From: Botrytis cinerea B05.10
Taxonomy: Eukaryota > Ascomycota > Leotiomycetes > Helotiales > Sclerotiniaceae
Direction of reading: 5' to 3'
Assembly (NCBI RefSeq): GCF_000143535.2
Contig: NC_037313.1
Coordinates: 379,501-443,500, forward strand
DNA length: 64,000 nt
Positions 23,360-34,420 of this stretch are shown in pieces (the first letter of the stretch is position 1; each line of letters starts with the position of its first letter). A program made the translations under genes and the position numbers. The notes beneath the pieces were generated by a model. That model was not told the origin of the DNA, did no database searches, and saw nothing but the letters and a program-made list of their open reading frames with translations.

Positions 23360-24043
23360 TAGTAGCAGTGCTTCTTATAGAGGATGAAAGCCTATTCATA
23401 TTATATATAGGAGTACTCTCCCGGTGAACTCAATAGAATTTAACATCACTTCCCGGTGAGCTCCCGGTGAGCTTTCATTAACTTTAGTAGTATAAGAGCG
23501 CTATAAGAATAGGCTTCCGAGGCCCTAATGATCCGCTCTATGCCCCAAAAGACGTTTTAAATAACCTGATTAGGAGTCAGGATTAGGCTTAGGGTTATGT
23601 AAATGTCCAAGTTGTATCCTGTCTGAAGAGCGACTGTAGCTATGTATAGGGAATGGGAGGCCTTGAAATTAAGGCTCATGAAAGAGCTAGTCTTTTTCGC
23701 ATTCACTTAAGTGGTATAGTAGTGATCTATCCTATCCCTCCCTCTATCTGTACCACACTAGTTGATATTATCTTTGTATCTTACTTTTGAACCTTCGATT
23801 TTAATGATAATTGCTCAAACTCATATCAACTGAAAGTATTCTTTGTGCTACTAAAACTGTTGTATAACCATACTAGAATATACTAGAATTGAGGTGACAA
23901 ATCAGAAGTCTATATAATCACAGACTTCCCCCAACCTCTCTATTAAAGAGAGGAGAGAAAAAAAAGAGAAAAAGAAGAAGGAATATTATATTATAGATCA
24001 AAATGATGTAGTGACTAATGGATAGTTCACACTAAAGCTTATT

Positions 24044-27000
24044 TTAACCTAGAGAATATAAAATTTCATACCCAAGTTTCAAGATGAAAACGCCACCAAA
24101 GGGAAATCCCATAGTTATAATTCCCTTATAACAAGATGTACTAGATGGTCGATAATCTGGAGGTAGCCAAATCTTATTTCTAATTCCTTTATCTACTATT
24201 TCAATTATCCAATGGTTTGATATAGAGTAGCGTTCAAAGACTGAGGATGCCTCTAAGACTGAATGGCCCTCAAGTGTTTGAAGCGATTCACCTGTTGCTA
24301 CATCCCAGAGCCGGACCGTTTTATCACGAGAGCCGGAAGCTACCACTTTACCATCCGGCGAAAAGGAAACCGATCTAACCCAATCCAAATGGCCCTCAAG
24401 TGTTTGAAGCGATTCACCTGTTGCTACATCCCAGAGCCGGATCGTTTTATCGTCAGAGCCGGAAGCTACCACTTTACCATCCGGCGAAAAGGCAACCGAT
24501 CTAACCGATTCCGAATGGCCCTCAAGTGTTTGAAGCGATTCACCTGTTGCTACATCCCAGAGCCGGATCGTTTTATCATTAGAGCCGGAAGCTACCACTT
24601 TACCATCCGGCGAAAAGGCAACCGATGTAACCGATTCCGAATGGCCCTCAAGTGTTTGAAGGGTGGCACTCCAGTTTGATCTTGTTCTTGATATTTTATA
24701 AATCCAATCGGGGATACATTCTTGAAATTTTTTTCGAATGATGCTCTCCTCAGGAGCAAAGACAAGGGCTGAGCAATAGATTTGAAGAGGAGCTTGTTCA
24801 ATTCCTATTCGGTTGTGAAGGACGAAACGTTTGGCGTCGTGGGCAAAAGCGAAGAGCTCAGGAGCTTTCTCAGCCTTGGTATTTATTAGTAGAATTCTTT
24901 TTCAGAGCTACTTTGACTCACCGAGATACGTGATTCTAAACTATTTATTGCAGTAATACATTCTGAAATAATTCCCATCAAACTCATAACTTCAACCCAA
25001 TGTAAAAAGTGTTCCTGAAGAAATTTATGAACTTGACAATTGTCAAGAAGTATGATGTTACTTTCTTGAATATGGAAAGCCCAATAACGACAAGCATATT
25101 GAACATGTGGTGGTAGATATTCATTTATATCATGCTCATCAACCTGGGTTTTTAATGTTCCAGGTTCGCCTAGATTACATACATCTACTTTCAAGCACCC
25201 AGGCTTAGACATGAGCTCAAGGCACTTGCTTGTTATTCTTCCGTGTAATTCTCTCTCGTTCATTTTGAATGGAATATCATCATTTTCTGAATCGCCAAGG
25301 AGGAAATCCCGGAATGAAAGATGAAAGAGCCTTACTGGCGCATCTTCGCTGGAAGGAATATCAAGAACTGAGTGTAGAAATTGAAGGCGTCGCTCTATAT
25401 AATCTTTTTTGACATCCAGAAGCCTTGCAAGGGAGACAACAGAAAGCGGATCAGCAAGAATGACAATCGCCCCAACTATCTCTTTGAACTGTTGAATCAA
25501 AGTTTCCCTTTGTTTCTTAGTGGTTTGGGTGATAAGGTGCTTTTCTAAGATTGGTCGATAGGTTCTGTCAAAGTTTGACATGTTTTCGACCATTCGATAT
25601 TGAAGGATGGCTTCCAGCTGTTCCTCTGGATTCCATACTGGGTCTGCAATGAAACGGCATGCTGTAGCTGCAAAGATGAATAAGGGAATAGCCATCTGAA
25701 CTAAAGCTTGAATACTTTCTTGGCCTGGCCAATTAACGGCTAATATTTTATTCTTGGTCCTTATCTTCGCAAATTCATGATCGAGATACATGAATATATC
25801 ACGCTCGATAGTCGCTTGAGTTATCTCATGCAATATACAATCTTGATGTGCTGCATCTGACATTTCTTGGAAGCCAAGACGGACTGGAAGATCTGGTCTG
25901 CTGGTCACGAAAATGCGTAAACATATCGATGCTATATTTCTGACTTGTGTTAAGAGGCGTAGGATTACTCCAATATCTTCTTCTCGCTCACATTCGTCTA
26001 GCGCATCAATCACCAGGACTAATGTCTGTGGTGAAGAATTTAACTCATTAAGTGGCTTGAAAATCAATTGCTCAAATTGCTTTGCCAAACTTTTGTCGGA
26101 AATGTTTGGATCGAGATCAATCGCTTTCTTTATAGACTGTACCATTTGTGGCTGCTTAACCACTAGTTGACGAGCAATAGTTGTGAAAAATTTGCTTGCC
26201 GTTCCACGATCACCTTCGCCTCGTTTGAAGAAAAAACTTGCTCCCAATAGATTATTTTCCTCGAAAGATTGAGCAACTGTACGAGAGATAGTAGACTTGC
26301 CCGTACCAGCCATTCCATTGAGCCAGAATATGCATTTGCCCTTAGGGTCCTCGGCCCATCCTGAAATCTGTTTCAGTAACTCAACTCGAGTACCTAGAAG
26401 ACATCTCGCATCATGCTCGTCTTGATATGAATCGAAAGTGGCATTTTTGGCGATTGGCAGCTTTTCCAAATTTATAACTGATTCTTTGATATTTCGCAGT
26501 TCTTCCAGTTCTTTGAGTACCTCGCGAAGGTTTTCTAGTTTTTGATTTGTTTGTTGTCGGTCAGAAATATTAAGATTGCGGTCGCAAATGCCGGCCTCAA
26601 TCTCTGCCTTTCTAGCGATTTTATCACATCGATTTTCGAAATCCAGCACTTCACTAGGCTGCCAGAAAGCTTTCCAGATCCTTTTGGGAGTATCTTCCTG
26701 ATATATCTGAATTGCTTGGACGAGGAACTGTAACGTTATTACGTAAAGCTCTATCAATGATATTTCGAAATTTTCTCGTTCCTTTGTTGCTGGCAAGTCT
26801 TCCAAATATTTCATATATGCCTTCAACCTATTCATCATGGAAAGCGCTATCTCTAGGCCCGCTAGAAGAACAGCCATTTGACTGCTATCGGAAATTGTTA
26901 CCTGTATAGAGGTTAGATAGGATACATTTAATTATACAATGTAAAGAAGGAGAAAATGCTCTGCTATACCTCAAGTAGTAGCCGAATGGCAGCCCATGGC

Positions 27001-27422
27001 AATCCAGCATGGAGGGGATCCACATTCACAATGATATCTCCAACTTCCTTGAATTTTCGAAGACCTCTTAAAACCTTCTCAGCTTCGTCTCGTAACACCA
27101 AAGTCCGTTTTCCGAGTTGAAACGTCCATCTTCTTTCTTCGCACAGTCTTTTTTTCTCTCCTGCTGTATTCAACGTTGCAACAAGAGTTGCATCAATATC
27201 GTTTGTGATCTTTAATTGTTCGATTGTGACTCGCTCCTGAGCTGAAAGCCGTTCCCAAACATTATCAAAAAAGTCTTGATTTGGATCAGGATGTACCTGT
27301 GCAACTGAATGATTAGATAATATAGAATCCCGAGAAATTGATTCAGAAGCAGGACGGCAGAGAATGAAATCGCGAAAGCGTCGTCGATGACTTTTCGCGG
27401 TTGAAATGGCTGCGCGAGTCAT
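24044..27422 (-). CDS. NACHT-WD40 STAND protein with NWD-type N-terminal domain (NLR)
   Basis: Three exons: 27422-26970, 26901-24922 and 24874-24044, with phase-0 introns of 68 bp (GTATAG...CTATACAG) and 47 bp (GTGAGT...TACTAAT...AAG); about 1087 residues. Residues 1-300 match the NWD NACHT-NTPase N-terminal domain (VWERLSAQE, KKRLCEERRW, FKEVGDIIVNVDPLHAGLPW). The NACHT P-loop GMAGTGKST lies near 345, and Walker B LVLVIDALDEC near 448 is followed by a VTSRPDLP sensor. A linker ends with a second-intron junction just before AEKAPELFAFAHDAKRF. Three complete 42-aa WD40 units and a fourth truncated one follow, then a tail with NHWIIE and IWLPPDYRP. The frame is intact. The role is inferred from family: ligand-gated oligomerisation triggering a cell-death or defence output. 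Confidence 0.92.
24275..24652 (-). repeat. 126-bp tandem WD40-coding repeats
   Basis: Units start at 24652, 24526 and 24400 (minus strand), exactly 126 bp apart, and a fourth start at 24274 runs into unrelated sequence. Units are almost identical in DNA; changes concentrate at HSESVTS/HSESVRS/HLDWVRS and at SNDK/SDDK/SRDK. Confidence 0.92.
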
Positions 27423-28261
27423 TTTAGCGGCGAAAAGTTCCTGATCAAAAATTGAAGCTTTCTCGATAACAAGAGTTAAGTAAAAGACTGAATTGAAGAC
27501 GTTGGGCCCAAGGCCAGCTGAATGTAGAGCGCATAATTGACCACCAATCGGAATTTACATCCAAGTCTACTGACTGCAACCATAGTTGAGAAGCGAAGCA
27601 AATGATAGATAATTCTGGGCCATTCATCATTCACACGTAGGATAAATTTGCTACATGGGTGCTTGAAACACCATCAGCTGTTCTTCTCCTCTTTCTTTCC
27701 CAATACGCTAACATTGAAAATGCGCAAGGCTAGATGTACAGTTGTGGTATTGTTTGTCGATACAAGAATTGAATAAAACTTATCCGTTGCATATTCCTCA
27801 CTCTAAAGTTCGAACTATGTACTGATTTATAATATTGAGCCTCCCCACTTGGGTATTGTATGTATTGTATCGGCTTGATGCCAGCGCACAGACTATGTAT
27901 TGTAGCCTTAGGCATGAATAATCGCTGCGGGGTCTCCCTCGTGAATCTGGAAAGAGATCAGATCACTATACAACTGAGCCACAATCAAGCCGCCAGAAGG
28001 GAGCCATTCTATTGAATACAAATCAAAAACTTTCTGACTATCATAAAGCCAGTCTTCGTGAAGATTTACTGCACTGTTGGAAATAATCAGACACGTGATA
28101 TACTTCCCATATATATATAGTCTGGAGCTCTCTCCTTCACCTTCTCTTTCCATTCTTTTCTTCTCAGCTTTAGATTCCAAGTCAAGAATTTAACCCTTCT
28201 ACGACCATCCTTTAGATTATTTAATCAACATGTGTGTCATCTAGACAGACCTTATACCTCT

Positions 28262-28318
28262 CCTTTCCTTTCCGTTTTCCTCTTCCTTTTCCTCTTCCTC
28301 TTCCTCTTCCTCTTCCCT
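28262..28318. repeat. CTCTTC/CCTCTT hexamer microsatellite
   Basis: Pyrimidine-only tract of repeated TTCCTC units. Confidence 0.8.
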
Positions 28319-29202
28319 TCCTTCTCAACTTTAAATTTCAAATGATAAAACCAAATCCTCTCACAACACTCCTTTACAGAAAGTATGATTTATCTGACCA
28401 AGATCACAAATAGTCACGTTACCAAGATTTATTCCTGGTGGATTGCAAAATGAAATTAGGTTATACACTAGAAAACAGTAAACCGGATATCGCAAGGTGT
28501 TTGTGGTTTGATAAAAAAATCCATCATTGTCATCATCACTTTTAGATCTTCATTCGTATACTCATTCATACTCGCTTACTTACATCTGTTCCTACTTCCC
28601 AGATCTCCTCATTCCATACATCTCCTATAGACTACACCAGACTATCCACCAACAGAATAAACATAAGATATCTCAAACCGTATGAAAACAAAAACAAAAA
28701 CAAAGATAAAAATGACAGTTTCATACACACACACACATATACATACAGTTATTAGTGATATAAACATAACAAATACCTTTAATTCAACGACCACTATATT
28801 ATATCACAGCCCTAAAAGAACACAAGAGAGATAAGAGAGACTAGCTCTTCCGAGTAGTCCTTCTACAAAGACTACTATTTCCTGTGTATAGATAGCTCTT
28901 TATGTCTAATAGTATGTAATATTGATATACTATTAAAATCTACAATTGTAGGTAGGTACTGGGTTATTTGTATTCTTTTCATATAAATAATAGTATAGAT
29001 AAACGGTATTGTATGTATATCAAGTATTTAATTAACCAAAGTACTTGATACTTTTCTCTCTGTTTTATGACTCGTGATGATTTTGAAATTTATAATAATA
29101 TTCATCATACTCATCATACTCATCATACTACCACCACCACTACTACTACTACTATAAAACCAGCAACTATTATCTATCTAACATATATATATAACTAACC
29201 AA

Positions 29203-29264
29203 CACTCACTCACTCACTCACTCACTCACTCACTCACTCACTCACTCATTCATTCATTCATTCA
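29203..29264. repeat. (TCAC)n followed by (TTCA)n microsatellite
   Basis: About 11 CACT units pass directly into four ATTC units. A (CATCATACT)n/(TAC)n tract lies just upstream at 29101-29155. Confidence 0.9.
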
Positions 29265-30019
29265 CAACCTAATTTCTTCCAAATCTCTTTCCTCGAAAAA
29301 CTCAAAAAATCACAAAGACAAGAATATAACAACACAAATATAACCCTATAATACAAATATAACATAACATAATATGCTACATACAATAAGGATACTATAT
29401 AATACATGTAATACTCGCTCGTATAATATAGATATAGATATGTCTGCCTGTTCTTTGATTCATTCCCCTCTCAGATTCCATGACACTATTTCTTCTTTCC
29501 TTCTCCTCTCTTCATTCATCATCCCATGTTCATTTATCAGAACCAGTATTGATATTTAGATATGCGCAAATAGGCAGCTATACAAATGCCATTTCATCAT
29601 AAAATCCACCTTTTTCCATTCTTTGACCCCTCTTAACCCCTTAATGTTCCTTCTCCTATCATATGATATAACTCCTCCACTTGATCAGTCCTATCCTTTC
29701 CTTCCAATTTTCTGTAATGGTATCATTCATCAAAAATTACGAATGCATGCAAGCTACCGCCACCCATCCATCCCAAAAGCCCACATCCATAATTTTATAT
29801 GACAAGTACCTAGGTATAATATAATTCCATCCATCCCAAAGACGCCAATTCACAACACAATACTCCATTCCAATTCCGTCATCCTTGTCACAGAAATTTC
29901 CCACAATAATAAAATATCAGAAAGTATTTACTTTCTTCCTTAAACGTATGCTCACAGCTCTTAGTCCCTAAAGCCCAATAACATCCAAAAACTATCACCA
30001 CAGATAATAAATTCAAGAT

Positions 30020-33000
30020 TCACACTAGAACCCATTCACTTCCTCTTTTGATGAATTTGTCCAAAAGCATTGAGATATCATTCAACACAAAACGACAGAT
30101 ATAAAACCCGAAGAACTCGGCTGCATGACGAGTGCAAAGCTCGAGCCCAACCTGAGTTTTATCTGCATGGCGAAGACCAGGGTCTTCAACTTGACGTGCA
30201 ATTTGATCTATTCCTTTCGTTAGTTTTGCACGTGAAAAAAAAGGACATCAAGATTGTTACATACCAATAGCTTGTGCAGCGTCAAATAGCCTCGCCAAAG
30301 CACTCATGTAATTTGCATTCGGTCCAGAAAATTGCACTTGACTAACATCTCTCTTGGCGAATCGAGATCTAGGGGCAGACGTCATGGGTAATGTACCCAT
30401 GGTTAGTCCTTCCTTGGGTATTTCAGGAGAGGTGACCTTATTTGAGTAATTGTTGGAAAGACCCATAGCAGAATTCTTCGAACGTAAGCGTCTCCATGAG
30501 AACGAAGAGGTCTTGCTAGATGTATTTCCAGATTTAGTACTTGTACTAGCAAAGTCCATTGGGTCACCCATAGTTGCATCTTTGAACATCCCATTTGAAC
30601 CATGCACGCCGACTTCACTGCCCAGCTTTTTACTGAGCGTGATTTGAACCTGTTCTAGAACTCCTTCTAAAGCCTGCATTTCTTCCAGAACAGCATCAGC
30701 ATCGCAAGTATCAACTTGACCCAGCTTCATCAAAGCTGCTGTGAGGAAGTCACAACTGGCAATTTTGTCTTCGACTCCCTTAATCTTAACACCCTTCACA
30801 CGCCATACATCTCGAGGTATGAACAATTTAGTAGATAAATAGCCACCCCTCGGATGCGCAATAGTCTGGTACAAAGCGCGCATAAGCCAGAATGGACGAA
30901 GGAGATATTCCGTTGGACAGGGCTCTAATGGAATTGGTGCACCTGCACTCATCAGATTTGGCGAGCCAGGGCTTTCTGGAGAGTGAAGATCATTGTTGAA
31001 AAGATAAAGGCCTCCAGTAGGTGCACCGTTCATCTTCTCTTTAAATGCGGCAGCAATCGGTGTTGGTAGAGTGGGCATAGCGGGCATTCTCCCATTGATA
31101 TGGTTTCCTTGGCCAGTCATTGGTGTGGGTGGCATGGCGTCACCAAATTCGTCCATGTTGGAAATTGACATAGTGTGACTTCGGACATTCTTCAAACTCG
31201 AAGAGGAAAAATTCTTTCGCAGTCCTGCTCTTGAGTGGGAACGGTTTGGTGATCCTGATCGAGGTATAATATTGAAGTTGTCGTTGCTATCGTTTGTGAG
31301 TGTTTGGGTAAGGAATGCTGTCGGAGGAGAAGTATAATCTGAAGAGCTCGGTCCCGAAATTGAACCTTGTCTTGTGGGAATGGCCGTTCGAAGGCCAATC
31401 GAACCTAGTCCGTGTTGTAGTAAGCCAGCAGTCTTAGGACCTGCAAAGCCATCAGGAATTTGTGGTGGCGGTATTGACGGAGGCAGAGTCAAGGGAGCAT
31501 TTTGAACTTCAATCAACCTTGATGATGTTTCAATTTTTAATTGTTTGGCATTCTGACCAGATAGCCTTCTGCTTCGAACACTCTGCGCTGGACTACTCTT
31601 TCTCACCGGACTACCATCAAGGGTTGGTGGTGCAGGCAATGCTTGAGAAGGCGGCGGGTGAGGTGGCTGAATTTGAGGCTGTGGTAAAGCAGCTGGTGCT
31701 GCTGCGATATTGGTGAGCGGGGGTATGGAACCACTGGAGCTATGCCAAGTCCGACCTGAAAACGACCCACTGGAATCAGATTCTCTAGGAAGTGCCGACT
31801 TCGACTGTAGACCGAATTCGAAATCATCCATCACGTAACCTCTTGTCATTTCTTCAAGCATCCTCTCTTCCTCTTCAGACTCATTTCCCTCATAGTCATC
31901 AAGTGGACCAATATGCGGCTCTTGCATTTGTTGGAACAATCGTTTTCGCTCCCTTTCATGTGCATCCTCTATAGCAGCCTCTCGTTCGTTTTGGCGCACC
32001 CTTTCTTTCGCTAACTCAATCTTTCTCCTGACACTTGCTACAAGTTCATCGTCGTCATCATCGTCATCATAATTTACAGGCTCGAAGCCATCGTCATAAG
32101 CTGCTTCAACGGCGGCATCCAGTGCTGCATCAAACTCGGCTTCGGTCTGACCGCTAGAAGCACGAATATGTTTCCTCCTTACATTTAGTGACGAGGATCT
32201 AGAATGTACAGATGAAGCAGCCGATCCACCAGACTCATCAATAGTATCTAACCACGACATAGATTCATTACTGGGTGCTCGTGTATGCCCTTTCGATGGA
32301 GCTGGAGCAGACAAGTTAGTGTTAGATTTTGGACTCGGCGATTCGGAAGATTTCTGTCTTCGATGACCGGAGCTTGATGGCCCATATGTCATCGGTGACA
32401 CGGGTCGCCTTGGAGATAGAGGTGGTGGCATGTACTGGCTTTCCATAGGGACGGCTAAGCTCGTTTCAACGTTTCGTCCTTGAGATTGATTATATCTAGA
32501 GAAGTAATTGGATCGTTGGTCAGGGTGGTTTCTAGTCTGGCCCTGAGAAGGCTCAAAGGTCGAAGGCAACGACGATTCGCCTCGCGAGTGCGATTGACGA
32601 TTCCTCGAATATGAACGGTCTCGCCGAGGTTCATCTGGGTAAGAAGCATCGTTAACTATCCTCGTAATTGTAGCCGTCTCTATAATTGCAGGCTCCTCTT
32701 CTTCATCACTCATTGGAAGCTCGTCTGGTCTATATTCTGATCTGAAGTCTGTGCTTTCGGGCCTGGCAGGAAGTGCCTTTTCGTCACTTAACTCGGGAGT
32801 AATCTTCGCCAATTCATTTATCCGGCTAGTATAAGTATTACGCTAAAATCATTAGTTGATGGTAAATAATAAATCTACCAACACGGTACTCACAATTGCT
32901 TCCAGCTTGCGTCGATCCTCGTCTCCTGAACTGCGAGCCATAACTTGCTGTAACAAATTGCACGCCTCAGAATACGCCTGCATGGCGCCTTCATAGTTTT

Positions 33001-33931
33001 GTGCATTATCGAGTAATACTGCCGTATTAGCTTTCTGCAAAGCTTTGGACAACATGGCTTTTTGCGAGGGTTGCTTAGAGCCTCGAGAAGAACTACTACT
33101 CTTTTCGGCCCTTGAACGATTTCTTGAATGGCCCCTCGGCACTCCTGCTCCCTCTCCGGATAGACGACGGCGTGTTGCTGCTTCCGCCGAGAAAGTAGAT
33201 ATTGGTGAAGGACTAATACTGTGATTTCCTGACCTGGATGGCGATCGACGTTGAGAGATGTCTCTGGGTCTAGAACCTTCCCAAGATTTTCCAAAGTAAT
33301 CAGGTACAGTCTGGTGAACAGCAGCCGATAATAACCCAGCCGTGGAAGGAGTCAGCGCGCTTGACAGCGATGGGGAATTGTTTCCAGGTTGCTGATCAAT
33401 TGGCAGAGTGATAATTGGAGGGAGGGATGACGGTAGAGGGGGGTTCGCGGGTCGGTCTGTCGGTCTTCTCGTCTGAGGGCTATTATCAATTGAAGGTCGA
33501 CTCTTTTGTAATTTTCTCGGGGGAGATTGGCCAACACCATTCCCATTTAATCCCGAACCGCCAAAACTTAAACGTGAATTTGAATTCGAACGGCTCCGAA
33601 TATGTCCTCCGGCACTTGAAGTTGTCGATTGACTCCACCGATTGAAATTTCCGGATAGTTCTTGGGCACCACTTGTACTACTAGAGCGGCTATGGGGTTG
33701 CCTCGGCTGTCGTCGCGATTCCCCTATTGCATCGTGAGATTCATTTTGAGGAGGGGGCGCAATCTGGCGAGGGTTCCCAAACGAGGGTTTGCGTTGCAGA
33801 CGATTGACCGGAGCATTCAAAGTAGAATTGGCAGAGGAATTGTTGGATCTCGAATTCGATACCGAATTGTTCGTGGGTAGTGGATATGGCAGACGATCCT
33901 CTGTTGTTGCACTGTAAGATAACGATGGCAT
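30020..33931 (-). CDS. MIT-domain protein with long disordered Ser/Pro-rich regions
   Basis: Three exons: 33931-32894, 32842-30265 and 30207-30020, with introns of 51 bp (GTGAGT) and 57 bp (GTATGT); about 1267 residues. Residues 1-285 are a low-complexity Ser/Asn/Arg-rich arm. A MIT domain spans about 287-362 (KALQKANTAVLLDNAQNYEGA, then across the intron RNTYTSRINELAKI), a three-helix bundle that in Vps4 and relatives binds ESCRT-III tails. Next come an acidic DDDDDDELVASVRRKIELAKERVRQ coiled segment and further disordered sequence. A folded C-terminal region (LRPFWLMRALYQT, RDVWRVKGVKIKGVEDK, LFDAAQAIG, then RHAAEFFGFYICRFVLNDI in exon 3) looks like a conserved helical domain. A membrane-trafficking role is inferred from the MIT domain only. 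Confidence 0.85.
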
Positions 33932-34365
33932 TGTCGGGATAGAAGTCGAGGTTTAAAATTGGTGGATAAGTGGATAGTAAATTGTACTGTATCAAAAGCG
34001 AACTAATCCTATTTGGGTTAGAGGAATGACTAGCTTAATGTGATCCGTTGTGGTAAGTTCCTTCCTTGTCCCCTTGTATTTTAATCGCAAGCCAATCTGG
34101 TTCTCTCGTTTTCTTGCTGTTGCGACTAACGATAATAATGAGAATAATAGTATTAATAAGGCGACTCTGTGTGTAAATGGCGACCTCGATTTGAACGGTT
34201 CTCCCTCAACCTCCTACGTAAATCTCCACGAGAGAAAGGAACGAAGATCTTCCCTTTTCCCTGATTTTGTTACTTCAACTTGATCTTCTTTCCCAAAACA
34301 AAGATGGGTTCGTCCCCTTTTGCCCCTTCCCTCTGGCGTTCCTGCTTCCCTCTCTTATGCAAATG

Positions 34366-34420
34366 AGATTGAGATTGGGAGTGGGAATGGGAGTGGGAGT
34401 GGGAGTGGGAGTGGGATTGA
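34366..34420. repeat. (GGGAGT)n microsatellite upstream of MIT gene
   Basis: Purine-rich tract of GAGTGG units about 0.45 kb upstream of the start at 33931. Confidence 0.85.

Larger units (their letters stand above)
27423..30019. other. 2.6-kb region without a recognisable gene
   Basis: This separates the accessory arm from the conserved block. It holds the divergent upstream region of the NLR at 24.0-27.4 kb and the 3' flank of the MIT-domain gene, with pyrimidine-rich and CA/CAT microsatellites. Only short frames of up to 90 codons exist and none has a domain. Confidence 0.5.

Noticed and set aside
23400..23520. TCCCGGTGARCT short direct repeats and a partial inverted AGCCTATTCTTATAG motif
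   Set aside because: Too short and irregular to define an element or site.
24263..24679. Plus-strand frame of 138 codons with repeated CLKRFTCCYIPEPDR
   Set aside because: Antisense shadow of the 126-bp WD40-coding repeats.
30450..33645. Multiple plus- and minus-strand frames inside the MIT gene
   Set aside because: Shadows of the long low-complexity coding exon.
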